Assembly: GCA_028277345.1 (NCBI GenBank) | Contig: JANQGM010000019.1 | Location: 161,822 to 225,821, forward strand | Direction: 5' to 3' | From: Candidatus Bipolaricaulota bacterium | Lineage (GTDB): Bacteria > Bipolaricaulota > Bipolaricaulia > UBA7950 > UBA9294 | DNA: 64,000 nucleotides | Shown here: positions 32,185 through 41,926 of the stretch, one piece after another | How positions within the stretch are numbered: the first letter of the stretch is position 1 | How the letters are laid out: each line of letters starts with the position of its first letter | Made by a program: the position numbers and the translations under genes | The notes under the pieces: generated by a model | Databases searched by the model: none | Told to the model about the DNA's origin: nothing | The model's input: the letters and a program-made list of their open reading frames with translations, nothing else

Positions 32185-33774
32185 CTAGGGGCGATGACGA
32201 GAGGCGCGAAGTTGCTGAGTTGGATCGGCTGCGTTCCAGATGTTCTTGATGTCCCCCTGTTCGATTCCCCACGGATCGATGCCGAGGGCCAACGTTCCTC
32301 CCGTGACGGCGGTTTCAGCAAAGGCGTAGGTTTTGCCCGAGATCTCCCACAGGCTTCGATTCGGATACGCATTGATGAAACAGTCGGCGACCCTGACCAA
32401 GACGGCGATATGATCGATCACACCGTCGCCACTCGTATCGACCGAGATGAGCAGCACGCCGGCACTGTAGCCAAAAGCCCGAACGATACTCGCGTACAGT
32501 ATGGCGGAGTCTTCACAATCACCCATGCCATCAACGAGTGTCTCAACCGGATAGCGAGGGTATTCGGTGCCTCCCGGATCGGGCTGATAGGAGATCGCCT
32601 GTTGGACAAAGGCGAGCGCGTTTTCGATGGTCGATTGGTAGCTGTTGTTCACGAGTAGCGAATCTCGAAGATCCTCCATCAGATCGTCATCCGATGGATC
32701 GAGGACGAATCGCGAATAGCCTTCAGCGTTCCAGACGCCCCGCGGTTTCGATCGATAGGTCTCATAGAGGGCGGTTGGAATCTCCAACGAGAGCCTGCGG
32801 CTCCCTCCGTACGACCAGCCGAAACTGAGGGAATAGATGTCGTCTTCGGCTGCCGGGGGGGCGGGCGGTTCGGATGGCGTTCGAACGGTGATCGATCGCT
32901 CCAGTGATTGGATGGCACCGTCCGGATAGCGAACGATGAGGGTGATGCGGTAGGTCCCGGCGTTGACGAAAAGGTGCTGGGCGATGGTTCCCTCGGCGCG
33001 CGTTCCATCGCCGAAATCCCACTCGCAGGTGGTTGTGCTTGCCGCCTCGGAGGGGAGGATGGCGCGGCAAGTCAACGCTTCGCCCACGATGAGCGATGTG
33101 GCCGATGTCTCCAGTTGAAGGAGCGAAGCGGGGGAGGGATCCGCAATGAGGATCTGCTTTTCCAGGACGTCTTCTCCGCCGTCTTGATCGATGACTCGAA
33201 GGGTGACGATATACGTGCCCGGATTCGAGAACGCGTGTTCGGTTGTCTCCCCTTGGCCGGTCGTTTCGTCCCCGAAGTTCCATTGGTAGGACACGATCAT
33301 CCCTTCGCCGTCACGGGATTCGCGGGCATCGAACTGAACGCGTTCTCCAGGGACGGCGGCTGAGGGCGTTGTCGTGAACGCGGCCGCGGGAGGCGTGTTG
33401 GGTTTGTGGACGACAAGGGTCCGAGACGTCGAACTTGCCATACCATCGTCATCGAACACCGTCAGTTCGATTGCATAGCTGCCTGGAACGATGTAGGTAT
33501 GGTTCGGCCACATGGCCGTTGATGTCACGCCATCTCCGAATGTCCATTGATAACGGGCGATGACGCCATCGTCATCCACGGAGGAGGAGGCATCGAATTG
33601 AACGAACAGAGGGGCGTCTCCCTCCGTGGCGTCCATCACGATGTGCGCGGTCGGAGGAAGGTTGGGCGCGAGAAAGCACCCTGCGAGACTGAGGCAGCTG
33701 GCGCCCAGGATTCCGAGCCAAAGCCGCCGGCCTCTCAGTATAGAGTTGCTGTGCCTAAACCCTCCGAAAGACAT
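32185..33774 (-). CDS. Lipoprotein with three PKD domains and a transglutaminase-like domain
   Basis: A 529-residue surface lipoprotein (lipobox LAGC near residue 33). PKD domains occupy about residues 40-125, 130-212 and 215-300, each with the YQWTFGDG/YQWNFGDE/CEWDFGDG and GTYxxxLxV pattern. The C-terminal part has GMGDCEDSAILYASIVRAFGYSAGVLL, followed by DHIAVLV and a later Trp/Tyr-rich segment. This is the Cys-His-Asp layout of transglutaminase-like Cys peptidases. It probably acts at the cell surface. It lies 158 bp upstream of the orphan permease on the same strand. Confidence 0.8.
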   Translation of the reverse strand: MSFGGFRHSNSILRGRRLWLGILGASCLSLAGCFLAPNLPPTAHIVMDATEGDAPLFVQFDASSSVDDDGVIARYQWTFGDGVTSTAMWPNHTYIVPGSYAIELTVFDDDGMASSTSRTLVVHKPNTPPAAAFTTTPSAAVPGERVQFDARESRDGEGMIVSYQWNFGDETTGQGETTEHAFSNPGTYIVTLRVIDQDGGEDVLEKQILIADPSPASLLQLETSATSLIVGEALTCRAILPSEAASTTTCEWDFGDGTRAEGTIAQHLFVNAGTYRITLIVRYPDGAIQSLERSITVRTPSEPPAPPAAEDDIYSLSFGWSYGGSRRLSLEIPTALYETYRSKPRGVWNAEGYSRFVLDPSDDDLMEDLRDSLLVNNSYQSTIENALAFVQQAISYQPDPGGTEYPRYPVETLVDGMGDCEDSAILYASIVRAFGYSAGVLLISVDTSGDGVIDHIAVLVRVADCFINAYPNRSLWEISGKTYAFAETAVTGGTLALGIDPWGIEQGDIKNIWNAADPTQQLRASRHRP

Positions 33775-33963
33775 ACCTGATCATTCCTCATTTCTGCGCG
33801 GGCCGGGAGGGCAAAGGAAGCTCTCCCAGGCGAAGGCCTTCGCCTCGATCTCGGACAACTGGGAATGGATGAATGCGGACAACTGGGATTAAGGCGAGAG
33901 ACCTCTTTGATGAGCGATTCAACGAAGCGATCGTGTTCTTGCGTCTAGAGGTACGGAAGGCAG
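33775..33963. other. Intergenic region with an 18-nt perfect palindrome
   Basis: AGGCGAAGGCCTTCGCCT at 33828-33845 is self-complementary. Near 33855-33893 the phrase CGGACAACTGGGA occurs twice. ACATACCTGAT at 33772 recalls the island's short motif. No gene is visible. Confidence 0.45.
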
Positions 33964-36831
33964 CTAGCGTTCGCGCTTGTCCTGATACATGCGCTCATCC
34001 GCGCGAGCCAACGCATCCTCGACGCTCGTGCCTGAGGTGGGGTCCCAGCAGGCAGTGCCGACGGATACCGAGATCGGTACACGTTGTCCGTCGATCTTGA
34101 TTTCAGCGGCTTCGATGGCCGTTCGAATGCGGTCGGCGACGCGATCGGGATCGTCCTCAGACTTGGTGAGTGCAATGAGAAACTCATCGCCTCCGTAGCG
34201 CACGATGAAGTCGGTTTCACGAACCGATGCAACGAGCGCGCGGGCAATCGTGCGCAACACTTCGTCGCCGACGTGATGGCCGTAGTGATCGTTGATGTGC
34301 TTGAATCGGTTGGCATCGATCATCAGGAGACCGATACCATGTTCGTATCGCTTGGCGCGGCGAACTTCGGAGTCGATGATGGTGTTAAAGTGGCGGCGAT
34401 TGAACACGCCTGTCAAGGGGTCGCGCATCGCTTGGTCATGGAGCTTGTTTTGAAGGCGGATACGTGCGAGGGCCTCGACGCAATGGCCAAGCAGGATCCT
34501 AACGAAGCGAATGTCGTCTTTCGAAAAGGTGTGCAATTTGGAGGACGCCGCCTGAAAAACGCCAAGATCCCCCATGGGAACGGTAATCAGACATTGAATG
34601 TGATGGTCGATATCTTCGACGATTTCGGACCTGGAAGGTGGATCCATGAGAATCGGTTTTCCTTCAGACAAGGCGCGGCCCGCGATGCCGGCATCGCTCA
34701 GGAGAACGGTTCTCCATCGTGCTGGAGGCGCTTCCTCGGAAGCGGCAACAGTCGTGAGCGTATCGCCTTCTCGGATGTCCAATGCGCAGTGTCCGAAACC
34801 GAGGATTCGGTTGGCGGCATCGATGGTGTGGTCATAGACGGAGGATTCGGTTGAGGCTTGCTCCATGACAACGGCGGCATCATGCAGCTTCTCGAGCTTC
34901 TCTTGCGCGTTGGCCAACGCGCGTTCGGCTTGCTTTCGAACGGTGATGTCGCGGTAAATGCCATAGACACCGACTTGGGTTCCATCGATGAAGATCGGTT
35001 GGGCGAGAATGGAAACATCGCAGGGGGTGCCGTCGCTTCGCAGTCGAACCGATTCCCTCGAAGCGGAACGTCCCTTCGCGATATCTTCTGTCATCTCAGA
35101 GGCTTCTTCGATGATCTCTTTGGAGCCCGATGCGAGTAGATCGTCCAGGTTTTTCCCCATGGCGTCGTCTTCCGAATAGCCGAAGAGCGATGAGAACGTG
35201 GCATTGATTCGGACGATTCGCAGATCGTTATCGCAGAGAACGAAGGCTTCCGGTGCGCCGGCGAACAGCTGCTCGAAGTAGGCTTTCTCGCGTTCCAGCG
35301 TGCGCTCGATCGTTTTCCGGTCGGTGATGTCCCGATAGATGCCGTACACCCCGATCTGAGAGGATTTCATCCGGATCGGCTGTCCCAGAATGGAAACCTC
35401 GACCAGGCTTCCATCCTTGCGCTGCCGGACGGTTTCAACGGCGATGGATGTTCCATGCGCCACCTGGTAGGTAATCGACGAGGCTTCATTCTCGAATTTG
35501 GGATCCGAAGGAGCCAAGAGTTCGTCGACGCTTCGCCCCTTGGCCTCGTCTTGCGAATAACCGAACAGACGCTCGAATTCAGGGTTGATGCGATGGATCA
35601 CGCTGTCATGGGAGCATAGGACGATGGCTTCCGGAGCATGAGAGAGCAGTTGCTCGAACAGCGTTTTCTCACGCCTCAGCTCCGCTTCGATGCGCTTGCG
35701 TCCGGAAATATCCTGAGCAGAACCCTCGTAGCGAACGACGGCGCCGTGTTCATCCCGAACGGCCCGGGCGAACTCCTCAATCCACAGCGGTGTGCCGTCG
35801 TGTTTCTTCCAAATGGCTTCGGAGCCGTTGATGGTCCCTTCGCGCTCGATGCGCTCGCACCATGCGCGCCGCGCCGTGGCCTGCGCGTAACTATCCTCGA
35901 CACGCACGGAAAGCAGGGTGTCTCGATCGGGATAGCCGAGCATGGCCACCAACGCCGGATTGACATCTTGAATCGTTCCGTCGGGCGCTGTTCGATACAA
36001 GCCGATGGGAATGGAGTCGAACAGACTTCGGTATCGGGCTTCGCTGGAACGAAGCGCTTCTTCGGCCCGCTGAGCCTCCGTCACATCACTGAGGAAGGCG
36101 CATAGCGTTCGGCCTTTTGCGGTAGGAATCGGGAAGGCGTACGCGCGTACGATACGGCGCTTGCGATCCGGACGGACGATGTCAAAGGTGTGTTGAGCCT
36201 CAAGCTGAGATGCGTCGCTTCCCGCGAAGAACGACGAGAGGAGTTCCGATGCTATGGATGGGCAGGACCCCTGGTCAGAGGATGGGCGGATCAGTTCCTC
36301 GGCGAGTTGGATGAGCGACTTGCCCAACACAGCGGCCTTTGGGATGCCGATCAGCTCTTCAGTTGCAGGGTTCCATTCGGTGATGGTTCCTTCGGGATCC
36401 GTTGTAAGGATGGCTTCTGCCGCATGTTCGATGAGCAACCGGAGATAGCCTTCCTTCTCTTGCAATCGCCGCAATGCATGCACGCGATCGGTGACATCTC
36501 GAACGATGGACTGAATCACGGGCTGCCCGCACCAGGGGATCATTCGGCTGGTCGCTTCGATCCACAGAATGTGTCCATCACGATGAATGACTCGATAGGT
36601 CTGGGACGATGTCTCGGATGGAGACGAGGCGATATCGGACATCCGTTGGGTTGCGATGTCTCGATCCTCGGGATGAATGAGCGACCGAGGATCCTTGCCG
36701 AGAAGTTCGGATTCCTCAATACCCAAGAGCATACTGAACGAACGATTAACGCGGAAAATGGACGATCCCCTCACCAAGAGGATGCCGTCGACGCTTTGCT
36801 CAAACAGCTGCTCGTACAAGTTCTCGTTCAC
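33964..36831 (-). CDS. Multi-PAS, GAF, GGDEF diguanylate cyclase
   Basis: A 955-residue soluble signalling protein. Five PAS domains follow one another (about residues 1-110, 125-240, 265-385, 390-510, 515-635). Domains 4 and 5 are near-duplicates (FEQLLSHAPEAIVLCSHD versus FEQLFAGAPEAFVLCDND). A GAF domain (about 650-790) and a GGDEF domain (about 795-955) complete it. The GGDEF motif is intact (RYGGDEFLIAL), and an RxxD inhibitory site (RETD) lies five residues before it, so it should make c-di-GMP under product inhibition. There is no EAL domain and no membrane segment. It is a single-gene unit. Confidence 0.95.
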   Translation of the reverse strand: MNENLYEQLFEQSVDGILLVRGSSIFRVNRSFSMLLGIEESELLGKDPRSLIHPEDRDIATQRMSDIASSPSETSSQTYRVIHRDGHILWIEATSRMIPWCGQPVIQSIVRDVTDRVHALRRLQEKEGYLRLLIEHAAEAILTTDPEGTITEWNPATEELIGIPKAAVLGKSLIQLAEELIRPSSDQGSCPSIASELLSSFFAGSDASQLEAQHTFDIVRPDRKRRIVRAYAFPIPTAKGRTLCAFLSDVTEAQRAEEALRSSEARYRSLFDSIPIGLYRTAPDGTIQDVNPALVAMLGYPDRDTLLSVRVEDSYAQATARRAWCERIEREGTINGSEAIWKKHDGTPLWIEEFARAVRDEHGAVVRYEGSAQDISGRKRIEAELRREKTLFEQLLSHAPEAIVLCSHDSVIHRINPEFERLFGYSQDEAKGRSVDELLAPSDPKFENEASSITYQVAHGTSIAVETVRQRKDGSLVEVSILGQPIRMKSSQIGVYGIYRDITDRKTIERTLEREKAYFEQLFAGAPEAFVLCDNDLRIVRINATFSSLFGYSEDDAMGKNLDDLLASGSKEIIEEASEMTEDIAKGRSASRESVRLRSDGTPCDVSILAQPIFIDGTQVGVYGIYRDITVRKQAERALANAQEKLEKLHDAAVVMEQASTESSVYDHTIDAANRILGFGHCALDIREGDTLTTVAASEEAPPARWRTVLLSDAGIAGRALSEGKPILMDPPSRSEIVEDIDHHIQCLITVPMGDLGVFQAASSKLHTFSKDDIRFVRILLGHCVEALARIRLQNKLHDQAMRDPLTGVFNRRHFNTIIDSEVRRAKRYEHGIGLLMIDANRFKHINDHYGHHVGDEVLRTIARALVASVRETDFIVRYGGDEFLIALTKSEDDPDRVADRIRTAIEAAEIKIDGQRVPISVSVGTACWDPTSGTSVEDALARADERMYQDKRER

Positions 36832-36988
36832 GATCGTCCTTCCAAGCGTTCGGCTTCGTTGATTTGAGTATGCCTGAGGAGACCGATCCTCAGTCCAGGC
36901 CGGATCATCGGAAAATGGAGGTGGCTGTGGACGTTCAGAGCTTCAGGATCAAGCTATGCGTACGCCACAAGGGGATAGCTGACCCGAA

Positions 36989-39043
36989 CTAGTCTAGTTC
37001 GGCAAATTGCAGGCTGTGCAAGGCGGCGTACAGTCCGTCGTGTTCGAGGAGTTCGTCGTGCGTTCCCTGTTCCAACAGCGTGCCTTGATGCAAGACGATG
37101 ATGTTGTCGGCTTCCCGGATGGTGGAGAGCCGGTGCGCGATGACAATGGACGTTCGCCCACGCATGATCTTTCGAAGCGAGTTTTGGATGAGATGCTCGG
37201 TGTGTGAATCGATGCTTGCCGTCGCTTCGTCGAGAACAAGGATGCTGGGATCGAAGGCTACGGCTCGCGCAAACGACAGGAGCTGGCGTTCGCCGACGGA
37301 CAGCGTTACGCCACGTTCTTTGACTTCCGTGTGATAACCATCCGGAAGCTCCTCGACGAAATCGGCATTGACGAATCGGGCGGCCTCAATCGCGACATCG
37401 TCGGAGATGTCCGATCGAAGCTTGATGTTGTCCATGATGTCGCCGGAGAACATGAACACATCCTGGAGGACGACGGCCATCTGAGATCGAAGATACCCGA
37501 GGTCCAATTCCTCAAGCGGAACGCCGTCGATGAGGATTTGGCCCTTTTGGATCGGGTACATCCGTAAGAGGATGCGGATGATCGTGGTCTTTCCGGAACC
37601 GGTTGGGCCGACGATGGCGACATGTTGTCCGGGTTCGGCGACGAAGGAAACGCCCTTGAGAATCCAGTCCTCTTCGTTGTAGGCGAACCACACATCCTTG
37701 AACTCGATCTTGGCTTGGAAGGCGTCGAGCGTGACGCCGCGCCCCGGATCCTCTTGCCGCTCATCCAAGAGGCGGAAGATGCGTTCGGAGGACGCCATGG
37801 CGGCTTGGAGCACGTTGTAGCCTTCTGATAAACGCAGTACCGGTTCGAAGAGCATTCGCACGTATTGCACAAACGCCGTCAGGGCGCCCAGAGACAGGCT
37901 TCCTCTTAGGACGTTCAGTCCGCCGTACCAAATCACAAGGGCGATGGCGAACGAACTGAGGAAACTCATGAGCGGACGGAAGACGGCGAACGTCATCAGC
38001 TGGCGCATGTCGGCGCGATACTTCGATTGATTGATGTCATCGAATCGATCGTTGGCCTTCTTTTCCTGAACGAAGACTTGAATGATGCGCATTCCGGAGA
38101 TCGATTCCTGTAGGTACGCATTCATGCGCGCAATCTGCTTTCGGACCTCTCGATAGGCGGCGCGAACGCGATTGCGGAACTGCCATGCAGCCAAGACGAT
38201 GATGGGGAAGAAGGCGAGGATGGCCAACGCGAGGCGCCACTCCAGCTGGAACATGACAACGAGGATTCCCAACACCAAAAAGGCGTCTCTGAACAAGTTC
38301 ACCAGCATGGAGGTGAACATCTCGTTGATGGCCTGAACGTCGCTTGTCACCCGGGTGACAAGACGTCCGACAGGCGCATGGTCGAAGAAGGCGGCGGGCA
38401 GGCGGAGGACATGGGCGAAGATTTCTTCCCGCATGTCGTACATCACCCGTTGTCCGGTGTATTGCAGCAAGTACATCTGAAGCACGCCGAATACGAAGCG
38501 AGAGAGCAACACGAAGAGGAACAGCACCGCCAGTCGAACGATTCCGGAAATGGAGCCGCCGCGGAGGCGTTCGAGTTCCTCAAGAGGGAGCGCGCCCAGT
38601 TGGTCCTCTGTGGCGATCCATCCGCCAGAGATGGCGGTGAAGGCCTCGGGGAATCGCTCGGGATAAGAGGCTTCCTCCGTGCCTTGGGCGATGTAGAGGT
38701 AGCGCTCAATGCTGAGAAGGTCAGCTTCCTCCCATTCTCTCCGGACTTCCGGATGAACGGTCAAGGTTTCCACCAAGTAGCGGTTTTCGCCCAAATCGAT
38801 CGGAGACCCCTCGGACGGGGCGTCCGGCAGGGTGACGACCGAACGTGGCAGGGTCATGAAGGAGTCGATGGCCGTTTTCGTGAGGAAAGGGATGGTCAGC
38901 TCGATGCCGGCGAGCCCCAGCGTGAGGAGCACGCAGACCAGGAAAAGTCCCTTGTAGCGTCTCAGGAATCGAAGCAAGCGCCGCATGAGCTGGGCGTCAA
39001 AGGCTTTCCCGAGGATATCGTCTCCCTGGAAATGGTCGCTCAT
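36989..39043 (-). CDS. ABC exporter half-transporter with intact catalytic site (heterodimer subunit A)
   Basis: A 684-residue membrane-ATPase fusion of the MsbA/LmrA type. Six membrane helices are interrupted after the first by an extracytoplasmic insertion of about 100 residues, longer than usual. The ATPase domain has GPTGSGKTT, SVGERQLLSFARA, ILVLDEATASIDS with the catalytic Glu, and VIAHRLSTI. The ATG at 39043 lies in the ATGA overlap with the upstream gene. The frame start at 39082 lies inside that gene. With the partner it should form a heterodimeric exporter of drugs, lipids or peptides. Confidence 0.93.
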   Translation of the reverse strand: MSDHFQGDDILGKAFDAQLMRRLLRFLRRYKGLFLVCVLLTLGLAGIELTIPFLTKTAIDSFMTLPRSVVTLPDAPSEGSPIDLGENRYLVETLTVHPEVRREWEEADLLSIERYLYIAQGTEEASYPERFPEAFTAISGGWIATEDQLGALPLEELERLRGGSISGIVRLAVLFLFVLLSRFVFGVLQMYLLQYTGQRVMYDMREEIFAHVLRLPAAFFDHAPVGRLVTRVTSDVQAINEMFTSMLVNLFRDAFLVLGILVVMFQLEWRLALAILAFFPIIVLAAWQFRNRVRAAYREVRKQIARMNAYLQESISGMRIIQVFVQEKKANDRFDDINQSKYRADMRQLMTFAVFRPLMSFLSSFAIALVIWYGGLNVLRGSLSLGALTAFVQYVRMLFEPVLRLSEGYNVLQAAMASSERIFRLLDERQEDPGRGVTLDAFQAKIEFKDVWFAYNEEDWILKGVSFVAEPGQHVAIVGPTGSGKTTIIRILLRMYPIQKGQILIDGVPLEELDLGYLRSQMAVVLQDVFMFSGDIMDNIKLRSDISDDVAIEAARFVNADFVEELPDGYHTEVKERGVTLSVGERQLLSFARAVAFDPSILVLDEATASIDSHTEHLIQNSLRKIMRGRTSIVIAHRLSTIREADNIIVLHQGTLLEQGTHDELLEHDGLYAALHSLQFAELD

Positions 39044-40773
39044 GAAGGCTTCACCTGCCTTTCCGCCTGCTGGAGTTTCCAAATACGTGTGTAGATGCCG
39101 TTCTCGGCGATCAGTTCCTCATGGGTCCCCTGTTCGACGATGCGTCCCTTGTCCAAAACGATGGTTCGATCCGCATTCATGACGGCTGAGATGCGGTGCG
39201 CGATGATGATGCTCGTTCGCTTGTGGAAGAACTCTCGGAGCGAGCCCAGGATGAACTCTTCGCGTTCGGCATCGACGGCGGAAAGCGGATCATCGAAGAC
39301 AACGATCTGGGGATCGAGAAGCAGTGCGCGGGCAATGGCGACCCGTTGCTTCTGTCCTCCGGAGAGCGAGATACCGCGTTCTCCAACCGTGGTTTCGTAC
39401 CCCTCCGGGAACTCGACGATTTCGTCGTGAATGCCTGCCATCCGAGCGCTTTCCTGAATGGCGTCCAGATCGGCGTCCGGAAGCCCGAAGGCGATGTTTT
39501 CAGCGATGGTCGCTGAAAAAAGAAACGGATCTTGCGGCACGAACCCGATGGAACCGCGCAAGACGGGAAGATCGATATCGCGAATGTCGATGCCTCCGAT
39601 GCATACGGTTCCAACGGGAGGATCGAAGACCCGAGGAATGAGATGGGCGAGCGTCGATTTCCCCGATCCCGTCAACCCGACGATGCCCAGCGTGGTTCCT
39701 TCTTCGATGGTGAGTTGGATGTCCGAAAGGGCGGGGACATCACTTCGTCCCTCGGCTGTCGGATAGGCAAACGTCAGATTGCGAATGCCGATGCGCGTCC
39801 CGCTCAGCGAGCGTGGCTTCGGCGGATTGATGATTTCCGGATCTTGGGCGAACAGCTGGTTGATGCGTCCGAGAGACGCGCGACCGCGCTGCAGCAAATT
39901 GACGGCCCAGCCGAGGGAGATCATCGGCCAGATGAGCATCGACAAGTATTGGGTAAAGGCGACGAAATCACCGAGTGAAATCGAGTTGCGAACCACGTCA
40001 ATTCCGCCGATCCAAAGGACGATGGCCAAGGTTGCGCCCGACATGAGCTCGATGAGTGGATGGAACAATCCCCAGACTCGAACCAAGGCCATGTTCTTGT
40101 CGACATAGGTCTGGTTTGAGGTGGCAAAGTCCGCTTCGGTGCCCTTTTCCTGGACAAACGATTTCAAAACGCGGATGCCGGCGATGTTCTCCCTGACCTT
40201 CTCCATGAGTTCGGAGTAGGAGGCTTGAACGTTTTCGAACCTCTTGTGAATGACCTTTCCGAATCCGAGCATGAACACGGTCAAGATGGGTAGGGGAAGC
40301 ACGGCGTACAGGGTCAGGCGTGGGTCGATCGAAATCATGATGGCGATGGAAATGGGGATGACGAACAACGGATCGACGATCGTCAGGATGCCGAACCCAC
40401 AGGCGCGCTGAACGGCGTCAATATCGTTGGTCGCGTGGGCCATCAAATCGCCGGTTTTGACGTCGTTGTAGAACGAGGCGGACATGGACAGGAAATGATT
40501 GTAGAGCTTGGAGCGCAGGGCGCGCTCGATTCGCCGCGATGTGCCGATGAAGAAGTACCGCCACAGGAAACGGAACACCATGACGACCAATGCCAAGCCC
40601 GTGATTTGAAGGCCGCTGATGAGCAAATCGCCTTCGCCTCGCGTGAGTCGATCGATGGCCGCACGGATAACGAGCGGAACGAGAATGGTGGCGGAGTTGA
40701 CGAAAAGAAGTGATATAAACCCCGCGAAGACCCTTCCCTTATAGCGCCACAACCATGTTGCTAACCGGTCCAT
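39040..40773 (-). CDS. ABC exporter half-transporter with degenerate site (heterodimer subunit B)
   Basis: A 577-residue half-transporter: six membrane helices, then GLTGSGKST, LSGGQKQRVAIARA, IVVFDDPLSAVDA and IIAHRISAV. In Walker B the catalytic Glu is replaced by Asp (FDDP). This is known from asymmetric heterodimers such as TM287/288 and TmrAB, where one site hydrolyses ATP poorly. Its partner carries the normal Glu. The family N-terminus matches MDRLATWLWRYKGRVF at 40773. A GTG at 40854 would add 27 residues and has no ribosome binding site. TATCAT 9 nt before the ATG could make the mRNA leaderless. Confidence 0.9.
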   Translation of the reverse strand: MDRLATWLWRYKGRVFAGFISLLFVNSATILVPLVIRAAIDRLTRGEGDLLISGLQITGLALVVMVFRFLWRYFFIGTSRRIERALRSKLYNHFLSMSASFYNDVKTGDLMAHATNDIDAVQRACGFGILTIVDPLFVIPISIAIMISIDPRLTLYAVLPLPILTVFMLGFGKVIHKRFENVQASYSELMEKVRENIAGIRVLKSFVQEKGTEADFATSNQTYVDKNMALVRVWGLFHPLIELMSGATLAIVLWIGGIDVVRNSISLGDFVAFTQYLSMLIWPMISLGWAVNLLQRGRASLGRINQLFAQDPEIINPPKPRSLSGTRIGIRNLTFAYPTAEGRSDVPALSDIQLTIEEGTTLGIVGLTGSGKSTLAHLIPRVFDPPVGTVCIGGIDIRDIDLPVLRGSIGFVPQDPFLFSATIAENIAFGLPDADLDAIQESARMAGIHDEIVEFPEGYETTVGERGISLSGGQKQRVAIARALLLDPQIVVFDDPLSAVDAEREEFILGSLREFFHKRTSIIIAHRISAVMNADRTIVLDKGRIVEQGTHEELIAENGIYTRIWKLQQAERQVKPS

Positions 40774-40857
40774 AGGTGCGAGATGATACCGGGTTTGCCG
40801 TCGCGGAGAAAGGGACGAGCGCTGAAAGATAGTCAGGAAAAGGACTATCGTCACCCG

Positions 40858-40886
40858 TTGGTCGAACTAGGGGAGATGGCTATAAT
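40858..40886 (+). promoter_or_regulatory. Promoter of the SsuABC-like importer operon
   Basis: TTGGTC at 40858-40863, 17-nt spacer, perfect TATAAT at 40881-40886, about 32 bp before the substrate-binding-protein ATG. Confidence 0.8.
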
Positions 40887-40918
40887 CAGGCAAGTCCAAT
40901 CCCATGTGAGGGGGCACG

Positions 40919-41926
40919 ATGAAGCGAATTCCGGGTGTGGTTCTGGGTTTAGTAATGATACTGGCCATGGTGGCGGCTGGCGATGACCTTCCATTGCTTC
41001 GCTTCAGCCTTCCTCCCGTGCTTGAAGCGCTTCCCATTGCCTTTGCCGAAGCATGGGGGCTGTTTGATGCGCAGGGTGTGAATGTCGAATTGGTTGGAGT
41101 CACCGATAACCAACAACGCAGCGCGGCCTTGATCACCGGCAACCTCGACGGACTGTTCGAGGATGTCACGCGATCCATCCTCGATGCAACGGCGGGTGCG
41201 GATGTGCTCATTACAAGCACGGCCACCCTGCGTCCGCAGACCGAAAGCCTTTCGCTTGCGCTTCTGTCGCCGGTGTCGTTCCATCACGAGACCATGGAGG
41301 AGATGCTCGATTCGGGGCAGGCCATCGGCACCATCTATCGCTCGGATTACGAGTACGTCTTGGATCGCTACCTGGAGCAGGAGCTGGGGTTGGATCCAGC
41401 ATCCGTGCGTACCATGTACTTCAATGACATGCTGCAAATGGCGGTGTGGTTCGGTGCGCAAACCCTGCCTGCCGCCATGCTGCCCGAACCCTATATCTCG
41501 TACATCGAAACCTATCGGCCGGCCAACGGACAACCCCTGAAGCTCAACCAGCTGTCCGATCTGTCGGAGTTGGGGCCGCTGCCGACCACGCTTGTCTTTC
41601 GCTCGTCCTATGTGGAGGCGAATCCGGACGCCGTTGTCGCGTTCTATGCGGCCTATGTGGAGGCCATCGAACGGATGAATTCGACCCCCCGCGACGTTCT
41701 AATCGACGAGGGCATCGATATCGCCTTGGGCCTGTTCTTCCAAGGGGCGGACCGCAACTCGATCAATCAAGAAGTGATCGATGCTTTACAGATTCCCTAT
41801 TTCGAGCTCCCGGGCGACTTGACCTCCGAGCTCTATGCTTCGGTTGGAGAGTGGATGCTCAGCAAGTACTACATCTACGACCTGCCTGTGTACGATGGGT
41901 TGGTCGACTTCCAATACATCCCATGA
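40919..41926 (+). CDS. ABC transporter substrate-binding protein (SsuA/NMT1-like)
   Basis: A 335-residue exported protein with a signal peptide (about residues 1-20). The fold matches the NMT1/SsuA/TauA class: LRFSLPPVLEALPIAFAEAWGLFDAQGVNVELV at the mature N-terminus, the D-G-L-F-E-D hinge region, and a C-terminal YYIYDLPVYDGLVDFQYIP. The family binds sulfonates, taurine, nitrate, thiamine precursors or riboflavin. I cannot choose among them. First gene of a three-gene operon with a strong promoter and GAGGGGG before the ATG. Confidence 0.88.
   Translation: MKRIPGVVLGLVMILAMVAAGDDLPLLRFSLPPVLEALPIAFAEAWGLFDAQGVNVELVGVTDNQQRSAALITGNLDGLFEDVTRSILDATAGADVLITSTATLRPQTESLSLALLSPVSFHHETMEEMLDSGQAIGTIYRSDYEYVLDRYLEQELGLDPASVRTMYFNDMLQMAVWFGAQTLPAAMLPEPYISYIETYRPANGQPLKLNQLSDLSELGPLPTTLVFRSSYVEANPDAVVAFYAAYVEAIERMNSTPRDVLIDEGIDIALGLFFQGADRNSINQEVIDALQIPYFELPGDLTSELYASVGEWMLSKYYIYDLPVYDGLVDFQYIP

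Noticed and set aside
36984..37002. Palindrome CCGAACTAG-t-CTAGTTCGG at the end of the ABC exporter operon as a terminator
   Set aside because: The repeat is real, but it covers the stop codon, has almost no loop and no T-run follows on the minus strand, so the call is not supported.
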